From Cryptomeria japonica (taxonomy: Eukaryota > Streptophyta > Pinopsida > Cupressales > Cupressaceae), in contig NC_081414.1 of assembly GCF_030272615.1 (NCBI RefSeq), forward strand, positions 761,799,648 through 761,861,647: DNA of 62,000 nucleotides, in the 5' to 3' direction. How positions within the stretch are numbered: position 1 is the first letter of the stretch; every line of letters starts with the position of its first letter. Below the pieces are notes generated by a model that was given only the letters and a program-made list of their open reading frames with translations, was not told the origin of the DNA and searched no databases. A program made the translations under genes and the position numbers. Of this stretch, positions 31,957 to 43,016 are shown piece by piece.

Positions 31957-32664
31957 AAAGAGGATGATTCCACATTGGTTTATGAGAAGGAATATCAGTC
32001 AATGATTGGTAAGTTGCATTATGTAGTGTACAGCAGACCAGATATTGTACATGCAATTGGCATTACTACAAGGTTCTAGAAAAGTCCAAGAGAATCTCAC
32101 TTGGTTACAGTCAAGTGAATTCTTAGGTATCTGAAGGGAACAATTGATTATGGATTATGGTACCCATTCAACAATGATTTCAACTTGAATGTATTCATAG
32201 ATGCTTATTGGGCAGGTAATGTGGATGACCAGAAAAGCACAACTGATGGTGCATTCTTTCTTGGTGGTAGACTGGTCTCATGGATGAGTAAGAAGCAGAG
32301 TTGTATCTCTCAGTCTACAGTAGAAGCGGAGTATGTTGTAGTTTTCATGAACTACACTTAGACAATCTAGATGAAGCATGTATTAGATGGCTTCAAAATT
32401 TCTATATCTAAACCGGTAAGTATATTCTGTGATAACACAAGTGCTATCAATATTTCAAAAAATCTAGTTTTACATTCTAGAACCAAGCATTTTGAGCTTA
32501 AGTATCATTTCTTGAGGGAAAAGGTTCAGAATAAAGAGAATGCACTAGAGCATGTTTCCAGCAAGGAGCAGTTAGCATACATATTCACCAAGCCTCTCCC
32601 AAATGCTACATTTGTGCATTTAAGAAGTGAATTGGGGGTACTGCCCCTTCAAGAGGTGAACTAA
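31957..32664 (+). pseudogene. C RNase H (broken)
   Basis: Follows the RT after a TGA. Recognisable blocks: SMIGKLHYVVYSRPDIVHAI, RYLKGTIDYGLWYP, VFIDAYWAGNVDDQKST with the first acidic residue, STVEAEYVV and CDNTSAINISKN, ending IFTKPLPNATFVHLRSELG. Stops at about 32080, 32116 and 32360, with 32371-32664 open to the end. In copia elements this domain removes the RNA template. The decay is light compared with A and B. Confidence 0.85.
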
Positions 32665-32866
32665 AAGTATTTACTCCACATCAGTTAGGTATTGCATAGT
32701 CATTTTTTTTGTTGATTGATGTGTTGAAGGATGCTACTCATTAGGGGGAGCAACATAATGGAATAGGGATTCTTGTGCCTCCACTTTGGCATTGTTGTCA
32801 AAGGGGGAGAAGATGTGAAATGGAGAAATATCTTTATTTATTGCCATCAATGCCAAAGGGGGAGAT
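32665..32866 (+). promoter_or_regulatory. C repeated polypurine tracts
   Basis: TTAGGGGGAG at 32741-32750, TCAAAGGGGGAGA near 32798-32810 and CCAAAGGGGGAGA near 32852-32865 directly before the 3' LTR. Confidence 0.7.
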
Positions 32867-33940
32867 TGTTGGCATTATGTGAACTAGTATGAGGACATAA
32901 TGATATTGTATGTTATCATTGATGTCAATATGTGTGAGGAGAAGAGAGAACCGGCACATGTGTGAAATGATATATGTGCAAAATTAAACCGACATGATGA
33001 AAAGTGAACCAGCATGATGAAAAGTAAGCGGTATGTTTGTTGATGATGAACTGGCATATGGGAACTGGTTCATGGAACCCTTGTGTGACTACCGGTTAGT
33101 AGTGTCAGGGTTTTCAGTTGGAGCGCCTCAAGCCTATGTGACTCAATTGGTGATCTTTGTGTGATGAGTTAGCATGGTAATGGATAATTGATCATGTTAC
33201 CACGTAAGCCCTGTGCACATGAAGGAACTTGCATGAAGAAGGCTATCCCTATCTACCTCGGGAATGTGTGAAGTTTGTTAAATGGTGACAACGCATGATG
33301 GGTTATCAGCCACCATGAAATCAGTGGATAATGGATGATGGAGACTGTCTTGAGATTGATTCAAGATTGTTGCATTTAATGCAGTATGATCCAATGGTTA
33401 GGATTAAACCGTTTGAATTGCTTAACCTAACAGGTTTAGGGTTTAGGTTTTTTGCTACCAACCTGTCTGTTTCCTACAAGATCGATGTTGTGTTTCTTTC
33501 AAAGTTGTTGGCAAAAGTTGTATGTGTGTATCCAAGGGAAGTGATACATGATTCTTGCCAGACCAAAAGGAGAGAAGAGATACCTACAAAGTGAATGTGT
33601 AGAAGGTGAAGAGGAGCCAAAGCAGATCTACATTAGCATTGAGTGCTGTTACTAGATCATTGTAATTCTTGTTGATCTTTAACCATTTCAATAGTTGTGA
33701 AATCTCTTAACAAGGTAGCCTTAACCAACTTGATACAAATCCTTTAACAGGGTAACTTGAAGTTATTGAGTTCAGGGAAGCTATAGAGCTTCAGAGATCC
33801 TTTAGCTATTGAGTTCTTGAAATCCTCTAACAAGGTAACCCTAACCAGGTTTAACCCTTAACCGAGTATTGTAGCCATTCCTTAACCGGGTGATCCCTAA
33901 CAGGATTGGTTCCTAGCAGAACCTATTGTAATGTCTTTAA
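32867..33940 (+). repeat. Element C 3' LTR, left part
   Basis: Starts TGTTGGCATTATGTG and matches 26957 onward, with an extra GATGAAAAGTGAACCAGCAT-type duplication near 32996. Interrupted at 33940 by element D; continues at 39207. Confidence 0.92.
33936..33940. repeat. Target-site duplication of element D, left copy (TTTAA)
   Basis: TTTAA, repeated perfectly at 39202-39206, flanks D inside the C 3' LTR. Confidence 0.88.
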
Positions 33941-34731
33941 TGTTAAAATGTGGTGACTGATCAGCAAAGTACTATACACTCAGCTTGTATCCTCGCCGGG
34001 GTCCAGGGAGGATACATGCTAAGTTTATAGTACTTTGCTGATTAGTCACCACATTTTAACAATCTCCCACTTGGAGACTAATCAGGCTCCACATCGAACA
34101 ATCTTCCACTTGGAGACTGATACTACATGACACCACTATACATGCAACATCCGCTCGATAGAACACTACGACTCGAATGGTATAAATTCCACAATTATCA
34201 ATCAAGAAGACCAATAGAAACTAATGAAGAAATCAGCTTCACCTGTGGAACTACCTTCGTGAACATATCGACAGGATTCTCACTTGTGTGAATTTTCTCA
34301 AGTCGTAACTGATCATCCTCCAAAATAGTCCGGATGAAGTGGTACCTGAGCTAAATGTGCTTTGTCCTTGAATGAAAAGTAGAGTTCTTCTCAAGATGAA
34401 TGGAAACTAATGAAGAAAAAAAAATTTGGGTATTTTTTTTGATGAAAACTGACATTGTAATAAAACCCTAAAAAGGTCAACTTTCTTTTTGCCCTAAATA
34501 TGCATGTTATAAGCGGCTGGGATGCTTAAGGCATTGTAAGGTTGATGTACTATTTTTGCTGGATAATAAGAAAGATTGGACGACTGTGTATGGTGGATGT
34601 AACCCATTTTGGGTGAACCATGTTAAATCTCTGTGTTATCTATGTCCTATTTTATTTCTTTATCTTATGTATTTAAATCTGCATATAATTGTTAGTTCAT
34701 ATTAACTTTGGATCTTCTTGAAACCCTAACA
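33941..34731 (+). repeat. Element D 5' LTR with internal inverted insertion
   Basis: 33941-33990 and 34430-34731 match the 348-base 3' LTR (38854-39201). The 440 bases between do not. Most of that insert is a reverse-complement copy of the D 3' end. The LTR ends CCCTAACA and is followed by the primer site. Confidence 0.88.
34008..34403 (-). repeat. Inverted copy of the D 3' end inside the D 5' LTR
   Basis: Reverse complement of about 38512-38904: the last part of RNase H (reads LEKNSTFHSRTKH-like on the minus strand), the 3' untranslated region, both CCAAGTGGGAGATTGTT tracts and the first 54 bases of the LTR. With 33941-33994 it forms a 54-base inverted repeat (four mismatches) around a 13-base loop (33995-34007). 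At the far junction GAAACTAATGAAGAAA occurs at both about 34209 and 34402, a possible template-switch footprint. Confidence 0.85.
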
Positions 34732-34733
34732 AA

Positions 34734-34745
34734 TGGTATTAGAGA
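34734..34745 (+). other. Element D primer binding site (degenerate tRNA-iMet)
   Basis: TGGTATTAGAGA: the consensus TGGTATCAGAGC with two changes, two bases after the LTR. Confidence 0.7.
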
Positions 34746-34791
34746 AAGGTTTTCTGTAAATTGGTAGGACTTTCAGATTTGAGTGGAAGCA

Positions 34792-35556
34792 ATGGAGGAC
34801 TCCAAATTCAAGGTCAAAAAGTTTAACAACTAGAATTATCAGTTATGGAAAATGCAGATGGAGGATTACCTGTATCAAAAGGATTTGTGGTGGCCATTGG
34901 AAGGAAAGGCAAAGAAATCGACCATAATGTCAGATGAAGAGTGGGACATTTTAGATAGAAAGGCATTGGGATCCATTCGATTGTGCCTTGTGTCGTCTGT
35001 AGCATTCAATATAACAGAAGCAAAAATGGTTGTAGATTTGATGGCAATGTTGGCTAAGTTGTATGAGAAACCCTTGGCTTCGAATAAGGTATTTCTTATG
35101 AAGCATTTGTTTAATTTGAAAATGAGTGAGGGAGGATCTATAGCGGAGCACTTAAATGAATTTAATACAATTACTAGTCAATTGTCTTCAGTAAAAATTA
35201 CCTTTGCAGAAGAGGTTAGGGCTCTCTTGATTTTATGTTCTTTGCCAGAAAGCTGGAATAGTTTGGTTATGGTTGTAAGTAACTCTGTCTCTAGTAAAAA
35301 TACTTTGGTATTTGATAATATTGTTGGTGTTATCCTAAGTGAGGAAATGCGAAGGAAAAGCACAGGTGAGACTCCAACATCATCAGGTAGTGTTTTGAAT
35401 GTGGAGAACAGAGGAAGATCAAAGGAAAGAGGAAAAGGCCCTGGGAATGAGAAGTCACGAGGGAAGTCAAAGAAAGGACACTCTCAATCTAGAGGAAAGA
35501 AAGATTGCTGGTACTGCGGAAAGCCTGGTCATCTAAAGAAAGACTGTTGGTCTTGA
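34792..35556 (+). pseudogene. D gag (UBN2-type) with intact CCHC
   Basis: ATG 34792; one TAG at codon 14, where related gags have a residue between NN and NYQLWK, then open to TGA 35554. The UBN2 fold is clear: MKHLFNLKMSEGGSIAEHL and LILCSLPESWNSLV. A basic tail (RGRSKERGKG, RGKSKKG) leads to an intact zinc knuckle, CWYCGKPGHLKKDC, at the C-terminus. The length (about 254 codons) is normal for Tork-type gag. The stop after the knuckle sits beside a run of about eleven A, so the original gag-pol frame was probably lost by slippage there. Confidence 0.88.
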
Positions 35557-35559
35557 AAA

Positions 35560-36956
35560 AAAAAAGAAGGAGACAAAAATGAAGATGACAGTAAGGAAGC
35601 TAATATTGCAAGTAATAATTTACAAGATGCTTTAATCTTATGTTTGGATAATGTTAATGATTCTTGCGTAATAGATTTTGGGGTTTCATTTCATGCTACA
35701 CCCCATAGAAAATATTTTCTAGATTATGTTCAAGGTGATTTTGGACAGGTATATTTGGGTGATGATGAGCCCTGTCAAATTGTTAGAAAAGGAAAGATAA
35801 AGATCAAGTTGTAGAATGGTAATGACTGGTTTCTGCAGGAGGTAAGACATGTTCCTAATTTAAGAAGAAATTTAATTTCTGTAGGGCAACTAAGTAGTGA
35901 AGGTTGCATAGTTACCTTCTCAAACAGTATGTGGAAGGTCACTAAAGGATCATTAGTAGTAGCTAAAGGTACGAAGGTAGGCACACTATATCTATGTACT
36001 GGTAACACTTACTCTACCTTAGCTGCTACAGATAAAGTTACTGCAGGGACAACAACAATAAATGTTGCAAGAACATATTCAATAATGTGGCACCATAGGC
36101 TTGGGCACATGAGTGAGAAAGGGATGAAAATCCTTCACTCCAAAAATCTATTGCCAGGACTAAAGAAGATTGATTTAGAGTTCTGTGAAAACTGTGTTTA
36201 TGGCAAACAAAAAAGAGTCAGATTTCTCAAGGTTGGGAAAGAGAAGAAGAGTGAGAAGTTATAGCTTGTGCATTCAGATGTATGGGGACCAGCTCAGGTA
36301 TCATCTCTTGGTGGCTCTTGTTATTATGTTATTTTTATTGATGACTCAACCATAAAAACATGGGTATATTTCCTAAAACAAAAATCAGATGTTTTTGAAA
36401 CTTTTAAGAAATGGAAAGCTTTGGTTGAGAATGAGACAGGAAAAAAATTGAAGTGTCTCAGATCAGATAATGGAGGTAGTATTGCAGCAAAGCATTTGAA
36501 GATTACTACTCCTTAAATGGGATTTGAAAGTAGAAGATAGTTCCAAGAACTCCACAGGAAAATGGTGTGTCAGAGAGAATGAATAGGACTATCATGGAAC
36601 GCGCGAGGAGCATAAGATTGCATGTTGGATTGCCCTTACATTTTTGGGTAGATGTCGTACATACTGTTGTCTATTTGATAAATAGAGGACCTTCAACCCC
36701 TTTGGATGGTGGTATTCCAGAGGAGGCATGGATTGGTAAAAAGGTAAATTATTCTTTTCTAAAAACTTTTGGTTGCGAAGCTTTTGTCCATGTTGATAAA
36801 GAAAATAGAACCAAGCTTGATGCTAAATCTCAGAAATGTACCTTCATTGGATATGGGATAGATGAATATGGCTATCGGTTATGGGATTTTGAAAATAAGA
36901 AAATAATTAGAAGTAGAGAAGTTATATTCAATGAGAATGTTATGTATAAACAATAG
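35560..36956 (+). pseudogene. D protease and integrase (degenerate)
   Basis: The protease core reads CVIDFGVSFHATPHRKYF near 35665, with D-F-G in place of D-S/T-G. The pre-integrase zinc segment follows: MWHHRLGHMSEKGM and CENCVYGKQKR. The integrase core has VHSDVWGPAQV (first Asp), CLRSDNGG (second Asp, near 36460) and, after a frame change near 36520, NGVSERMNRTI (catalytic Glu). The end is FGCEAFVHV and CTFIGYG. A TAG at 36262 and the frame change inactivate it. 35929-36264, 36268-36516 and 36567-36956 are the open pieces. Confidence 0.85.
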
Positions 36957-37094
36957 ATGCAGGAAAAGAAGCATGAGCAGGACAAACAAGAATATGTGGT
37001 GTTGGATGAGATTCCTGAAAATGAAATGCCACAGGTACCCAATGCTCAGCAATAACAGATTGTCCCACAAACTCTTGCAAGTGTTAGACATTCT

Positions 37095-38717
37095 ATGAGG
37101 ATAAGTAGACCCCCTGAAAGATTTTCTCCTTCTTTGTATTCTATTTTATTAACAGATTTTGGTGAACCAGAAGAATATGAAGAAGCAATGCAGGTAGATG
37201 CCAAACAACAGTGGGAGCTAGACATGAAAGAGGAGATGGACTCCTTGATGAAAAATAAGGCTTGGGACTTAGTCCCATTACCTACAGAAAAAAGAGCCTT
37301 GCCTAACAAATGGGTTTATTGGCTGAAGGAGGAGGAAGGAGGTCAGAAAAGATATAAGGCCAGACTTGTGGTAAAAGGTTTTGCACAAAAAAAGGGTATA
37401 GATTATGATGAAATATTTTCTCCAGTTGTAAAAATGACTTCAATTAGAACTATACTTAGTCTTGTGGCTGCAGATGATTTACATCTTGAACAATTATATG
37501 TCAAAATAGCTTTTTTCCATGGAGATTTGAAGGAGGAAATTTACATGTTGCCACCACAGGGATATGAGGTCAAAGGTAAGGAGAACTTGGTGTGCAGGTT
37601 GAAGAAAAGTCTGTATGGCCTAAAACAAGCACCCCAACAATGGTATTTAAAATTTGATAGTTTCATGGCTGAACACGATTATCATAGATGTCATTTTGAT
37701 CATTGTATATATTTTAAGAGATTTGATAATGGCATTTATATTATCTTGTTGCTTTATGTTGATGACATGCTTGTTGTTGGGTCTAACATGCAACATATAA
37801 ATGATCTTAAATAGAAATTAGCCAGGTCATTTGCTATGAAGGATTTGAGTGCAGCTAAGAAAATTCTTAGTATGAGGATTACACGGGACAAGAAAAATAG
37901 AACCTTGAATTTGTCCCAAAGTGAGTATATAAAGGTGGTGTTGAAAAGATTTAACATGCGGGATGCAAAAGCAGTTAGTACACCTTTGGCTAGTCATTTC
38001 AAATTGACTAAGGAGATGTGCCCAAAGGCACAAGAAGAGGTTAATAAAATGTCTAACATCCCATATTCATCAGTTGTTGGTAGTCTGATGTATGCAATGG
38101 TATGCACAAAGCTAGATATTGCACATGCAATGGGAGTTGTGAGTAGGTTTATGAGTAATCTGGGTATGGAACATTGGAATGCTGTGAAATGGATTCTTCG
38201 ATATTTGAAAGGAACTACTATGAAGGCATTATGTTTCAAAGGATCTAATGCTACTCTAAGTGGATTTGTTGACTCTGATCTGGCGGGTGATATTGATTCA
38301 TGGAGGAGTACTACAGTGTATGTTTTTACTATAGGGGGAACTGGAGTCAGTTCAATTTCTAGGCTGCAAAAGGTTGTTGCACTTTCAACCACTGAAGCTG
38401 AGTATGTTGCTCCTACAGAAGCTAGCAAGGAGGTGATTTGGTTACAATGTTTTCTAGAGGAATTGGGTCAGACACAAGAGGATAGCCCATTGTATACTGA
38501 TAGCCAGAGTGCCATTCATCTTGAGAAGAACTCTGCTTTTCATTCAAGGACAAAGCACATTCAACTCAAGTACCACTTCATCCAGACTGTTTTGGAGCAG
38601 GGTCAGTTATGGCTTGAGAAAATTCACACAAGTGAGAATCCTACCCATATGTTCACGAAGGTAGTTCCACAGGAGAAGCTGATTTCTTCATTAGTTTCTA
38701 TTGGTCTTCTTGATTGA
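37095..38717 (+). pseudogene. D reverse transcriptase and RNase H (nearly intact)
   Basis: Two open pieces in one frame, 37095-37814 and 37836-38717, separated by a TAG in NDLKxKLA. The RT has MRISRPPERFSPS, NKWVYWLKEE, KARLVVKGFAQ, SLYGLKQAPQQWY and the catalytic LLYVDDMLVVG near 37751. RNase H has GFVDSDLAGDIDSWRST, ALSTTEAEYVA and TDSQSAIHLEKN, ending TKVVPQEKLISSL. All catalytic acidic positions appear present, so only one stop separates this from an open RT-RNase H. Confidence 0.9.
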
Positions 38718-38853
38718 TAATTGTGGAATTTATACCAGTTGAGTCCTAGTGTTTTATCTAGTGGATTTTGCATGTACAGTGGTGTCATGTAGTATCAGTC
38801 TCCAAGTGGGAGATTGTTCGGTGTGGAGCCTAATCAGTCTCCAAGTGGGAGAT
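38718..38853 (+). promoter_or_regulatory. D duplicated polypurine tract
   Basis: AGTCTCCAAGTGGGAGATTGTT occurs at about 38798 and again at about 38836, 38 bases apart. Only the second abuts the LTR. The same pair is present in the inverted copy in the 5' LTR, so the duplication is older than that rearrangement. Confidence 0.7.
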
Positions 38854-39201
38854 TGTTAAAATGTGGTGACTAATCAGCAAAGTACTGTACACTTAGCATG
38901 TATTTTTTCTGATGAAAACCGACATTGTAATAAAACCCTAAAAAGGCCGACTTTGTTTTTGCCCTAAAAATGCATGTTATAAGTAGCTGGGATGCTTAAG
39001 GCATTGTAAGGTTTATGTACTATTTTTGCTGGATAATAAGAAAGATTGGACAACTGTGTATGGTGGACGTAACCCATTTTGGGTGAACCATGTTAAATCT
39101 TTGTGTTATCTATGTCCTGTTTTATTTCTTTATCTTTTGTATTTAAATCTGCAAATAATTGTTAGTTCATATTTGCTTCAGATCTGCTTGAAACCCTAAC
39201 A
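38854..39201 (+). repeat. Element D 3' LTR
   Basis: 348 bases, TGTTAAAATG to CCCTAACA; appears to be the undisturbed LTR. Followed by the TTTAA duplication. Confidence 0.9.
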
Positions 39202-39206
39202 TTTAA

Positions 39207-39696
39207 TCGGACAAGGCTCCTAATAGAGAAAACTTCTAAAGAGTTCAAAAGCAAGCTTGTGGGTATCTATCCCCACCGTGGTTTTTCCTAGATGGGTTTC
39301 CATGTGAAAAATAAGTGTGTCATGTGTGATGCTTTTATCTTGTGATGTTTTGTTATTGCCTGTTAAGCATATGATGGTTTTGTGTTTTATGCCTATGTGT
39401 AAAACATGTTGAACAAGTTGTAGTGAAGATCTGATAATAGATTACCTGTTCATGCATAAGGGTGAAATGGTAGTGTTGTCTTGAGTTAAGTGAAAAGATA
39501 AGTGATCAACCGGTTAATGCTTGTCTTAGACACTCTTGGCTTTACCAGTTGCAGTCTGTGTTGAACCGATATCACTGTTTACCAGTCATTTGAAGTATTT
39601 GTTGTCAAACCAGTTTAAGACTGTGTTTTTGTCTATACTGATTCACCCCCCCTCTCAGTACTGATTTGGTACTACTCATTCATCATTGAGTTATTA
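39207..39696 (+). repeat. Element C 3' LTR, right part
   Basis: Continues from 33940 (GGACAAGGCTCCTAA) and matches 28014-28499, with the CACCGTGGTTTTTCC block and a run of seven or more C before TCTCAGTACTG. Ends TTATTA (TTATCA in the 5' LTR), then the GTGCC duplication. Confidence 0.92.
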
Positions 39697-39701
39697 GTGC
39701 C

Positions 39702-39839
39702 GAAACCCTAGGTTATTCACAACCTTCAACACTAGTGAATCCTTCTATTCCTTTGACTACTCTTCTGAGTAGTATTCCTACTTTTGCCTCCAACATCATG
39801 GCTAAATTAATTCAAAATTTCATTTCTACAACCATTGGT
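39702..39839 (+). pseudogene. G1 gag, middle part
   Basis: Short stretch of the G1 gag frame between insertions C and E (LVNPSIPLTTLLSSIPTFAS, then IMAKLIQNFISTTIGHG). It would continue at 43088 (HEGNPSSFNSP) without E. Assignment is by frame continuity on both sides. Confidence 0.6.
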
Positions 39840-39844
39840 CATGG
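39840..39844. repeat. Probable target-site duplication of element E, left copy (CATGG)
   Basis: CATGG before E against CATGA at 43088-43092 after it: four of five bases match. Both lie at the same point of the G1 gag frame, which supports them as a duplication with one later change. Confidence 0.6.
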
Positions 39845-40940
39845 TGTTAGGATAACTGATGGACAACTGAGGGGGGTGAATCAGTTGTCAACAAATTATA
39901 TTAATCAAACTACTTTATAACCTTTAAGCAGAGCACATAAACATCGTATATCAGAATAGCAAAAATAGATATCGGTAAGCAATAAAACTTAAGAATAAAA
40001 TAGAGAATTAACACAATGAAACCATACCACATAACACCATGATTTGTATGTAAAAAACCCTATAAAGGGAAAAACTACAGTGGGAAGCCTACCCACAGTC
40101 AGATGATACTTTTGTAGAAAGTATGTGATACAATAAGGCGCTTGCACATGAAGAAAGGCACACTACCTAGAGCGTACTACTCATTACAAAGGATTCTCAC
40201 TGACTACAGAGAGGTTATAACCACCTCAAGATAATTGGACAACAATCCAAAAGAATGAATTGCCAGAGATAGCATATACCATGCCTAATTACAATCTCGG
40301 TTAAGCTCAATATCGAAGGCCTTGACCTCTTACATAAACCTAATTCAATCACCTATGATTGACCAAATCTCCTTTGCATATGATATTTCATTCCATGACC
40401 ACAACCATTACAACCACCATGATCTACAATGAGATCTTACATCAATTTATGCAAACCCTAAGGCCTAAACCAATTAGGTTGGCCACCTAAGAGATATTAC
40501 AATAAGATCATTACATACATCCATATTACAATGATATGCCATGTCGGATTTAGACCAAAACAATATTAACCAATCCATAAATCATCTCAGTAACATGTAG
40601 AGAACACGTTAACATGATACCGGTCCATAACCTAGATAGGTACCAGACCTAATTTGGGTCCACCACGTCAAAGTGATGTCTCCAATCAGTCGACAGAGGA
40701 TCAAGGATCACCTTCTGCATCCTAAATTCCATCTAGAAGATGCACCAACACCACTTATGCATCTTGTCAAAGATTCTCAGTGAAAGCTCTGTCGGTAAAA
40801 CCTTAAACCCTTACCAGTAACGCTAGTTCTTCTACCGGTAACCAAAACCTGTCTGTCGGTAACCAACCATAGTAGCTAGTGTTGACATCAATGACAAAAA
40901 ATCAATGCAACACATAATCAATTCTTCCATATTGCCAACA
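39845..40940 (-). repeat. Element E LTR (1096 bases)
   Basis: Read on the minus strand it starts TGTTGGCAATATGGAAG and ends CCTAACA, matching the A LTR at 19100-20338. It contains, in reverse complement, the CTCTAGGT and CCCACGGT-type modules shared with A and N. Confidence 0.85.
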
Positions 40941-41290
40941 ATATCCCCTTTGGCATTGATGGCAACACTAGATGTGAAAAAGAAAACATCTAAGTGCCAA
41001 GAAATGCCAAACATTTCTCATAGAAGATATAACAATGAAAAACTAAAAATCCCAGCAACTCCCCCTGAGGAGTGCAGTCCAATCTGAAACTGATCTGATT
41101 TTTCACATATAACTCTCCCCCTTTGATATCAATGCCAAATATATGACATAGATATCAAATTCTATGAATCTCAAAGCTGACTAACCCCCCTGAGTAGTAG
41201 CACCACTACATCAATCTGGAGAAAAGGATAAAGTTGATGATGCATACTAGATTGATGCCAACCTGCATCACTTAAGTTTCTATCAGAGGG
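40941..41290 (-). promoter_or_regulatory. E 3' untranslated region with repeated polypurine tracts
   Basis: On the plus strand the tracts appear as TATCCCCTTTGG (40942), CTCCCCCTGAGG (about 41058), CTCTCCCCCTTTG (about 41112) and AACCCCCCTGAG (about 41184). Read on the minus strand these are the same GGGGGAG-type arrays as in A, B, C and N. Confidence 0.6.
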
Positions 41291-42960
41291 GTAGATACCC
41301 CTATCTTGTCTCACAAATATTCAAATGATTCCTTAGACAATGGTTTAGTGAATATATCTACAATCTTCTCTTTAGTATTCACATAAACCAATTTGACTTC
41401 CTTTTCTTCCACCTTGTCCTTTAGAAAGATATTTTATTGAAATGTGCTTAGTCTTAGAGTGAAATACTGGATTCTTAGACATGTCAATAGCTGCCGAATT
41501 ATCATAATAGATAACTACTAGTTCACTACAATTTACCTTGATATCCTTCAACATTTTCTTCATCCACAAGACTTGAGTGCAATTAGTTGTTGCTGCAACA
41601 TATTCAGCTTCTACAGTAGATAAAGAAGTGCATGACTATTTTTTGCTGATCCATGAAACAAATTTATTTCCAAGAAAGAAAGCTCCATCAGAAGTGCTCT
41701 TCCAATCATTAGTATCTCTTGCCCAATCTAAATCTGTATATGCACATAAAGTGAAGTTATCATCTCTAGAATACCATAATCCATATTTTGTTGTTCCTTG
41801 CAAATACCAAAATATCCTCTTTACTACATATTCATGATTTTCTTTAGGATTACTTTGATATCTTGAAACAATACTTACTGCATTCATAATATATGGTCTA
41901 GTTTGAGTTAGATATAACAAGCCACAAATCATAGACTTATACCTTGTTGAATTTATCGGTGCAAATGTGTCTTTGATAAATAATTTCTCACTTGTCACCA
42001 TAGGAGTACTTACCAGTTTGGAATTATCCATACCAAACTTCTTCAACAATTCCCTTAGATACCTAGTTTGATAGATAAAAATGTCTTTGTCAGTTTGAGT
42101 AATCTGCAAACCTAAGAAAAATCTCATCTCACGAATCATAGACATTTCAAATTCATTCGTCATAATATTAGAGAATTCCATGTACAATTTATCTTCACCT
42201 CCAAAAATGATATCATCAACAAATACTTCAATAATCAGAATATCATCATCAATGACCTTGTAATATAATTACTATCAACACCTCCTTTAGTAAAGACAAG
42301 CTTCAAAAGATATTTATCCAACCTTGCATACCAAGCTCTAGGAGCTTGTTTTAATCCATATAATGCTTTCCTTAACCTACAAACCATATCTTTGTCACCT
42401 TTCAGTGAAAATCCATCAGGCTACTCAATGTATACTTCTTCCTCAAGTTCACCATTCAAAAATGCACATTTAATATCCATTTGATAGACCTTATAGTTCT
42501 TATATGTTGTATAGGAAAGAAATAGTCTAACAACTTCAATTATAGTAACTAGTGCAAATGTCTCACCATAATCATTTCCTTCCTTTTGAGAATATCCTTT
42601 ACAAACCAGTCTAGCCTTGTTTCTTACAACTTGACCATCCTCATTTAGTTTATTTCTAAAAGCCCACTTAGTTCCAATAACATTCTTATTTTTAGGTCAA
42701 GGAACTAAAGTCCAAGTCTCATTCTTCTCTATCTGATCTAATTCATCTTTCATAGCCTTTAACCAATGTTTATCTTTAGAAACTTCAATAACAAATGTTG
42801 GTTCAATTTGAGAAATAAGACATACCTCTTCATTTTCTAGTCTTCTTATTATCATAACTCTCTTGTTCCTATCTCCAATGATTTTATCTTTAGAATGATT
42901 TAATCTTACATACCTTGGTGTCTTTTGAACTTCAAATTCACTGTTTTGATCATCAGTCAA
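41291..42960 (-). pseudogene. E reverse transcriptase and RNase H (degenerate)
   Basis: Minus-strand reading: the linker KTPRYVRLNHSKDKIIGD and LDQIEKNETWTLVP (42960-42697), then RT blocks broken by stops and frame changes, the catalytic [10 protein letters not shown]-like segment near 42230-42199 (VFVDD is read in a shifted frame), an open piece 42187-41636 (FFLGLQITQTDK, TPMVTSEKLF, DWKSTSDGAFFLGN), then RNase H end blocks (YYDNSAAIDMSKN). Near-identical phrases in A (2740-2945) make it an A-family copy. It keeps Gln at LDQIEK, where A has TAG. Nothing upstream of the linker is present. Confidence 0.85.
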
Positions 42961-43016
42961 AGTTAAGTTTTCTTATTGTACTGGTGTAACTGTCTCAGTG
43001 TCCTGTATTGGTTGAG

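Larger units (their letters stand above)
33941..39201 (+). mobile_element. Element D: Tork/Tnt1-like Ty1/copia retrotransposon
   Basis: Flanked by TTTAA. Ends TGTTAAAATG and CCCTAACA. The 3' LTR is 348 bases; the 5' LTR is 791 because it contains an inverted piece of the element's own 3' end (34008-34403). Internal order: gag with one CCHC, protease, integrase, RT (YVDDMLVVG), RNase H, CCAAGTGGGAGA purine tract. The RT motif, the short LTR and the purine tract point to the Tork lineage, unlike the other copia elements here (inference from motifs). Coding damage is moderate: a few TAG stops and two frame changes. Confidence 0.92.
26957..39696 (+). mobile_element. Element C: Ty1/copia retrotransposon, best preserved, carrying nested element D
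   Basis: 5' LTR 26957-28499; 3' LTR 32867-33940 plus 39207-39696, split by D. The duplication GTGCC flanks it. Both outer terminal dinucleotides are mutated (TA for TG at 26957, TA for CA at 39696) while the inner copies are canonical. Internal order: iMet primer site, UBN2 gag, protease, integrase, RT, RNase H, three purine tracts. A 667-codon open frame survives (29953-31956), and the LTRs differ by only about one base in twenty by eye, so it is younger than A, B and N. FVDDIIFG and the repeated purine tracts place it with the Sirevirus-like elements (inference). Confidence 0.94.

Noticed and set aside
37994-38428. 144-codon minus-strand frame opposite D RNase H
   Set aside because: Antisense shadow of a strongly supported RNase H reading frame.
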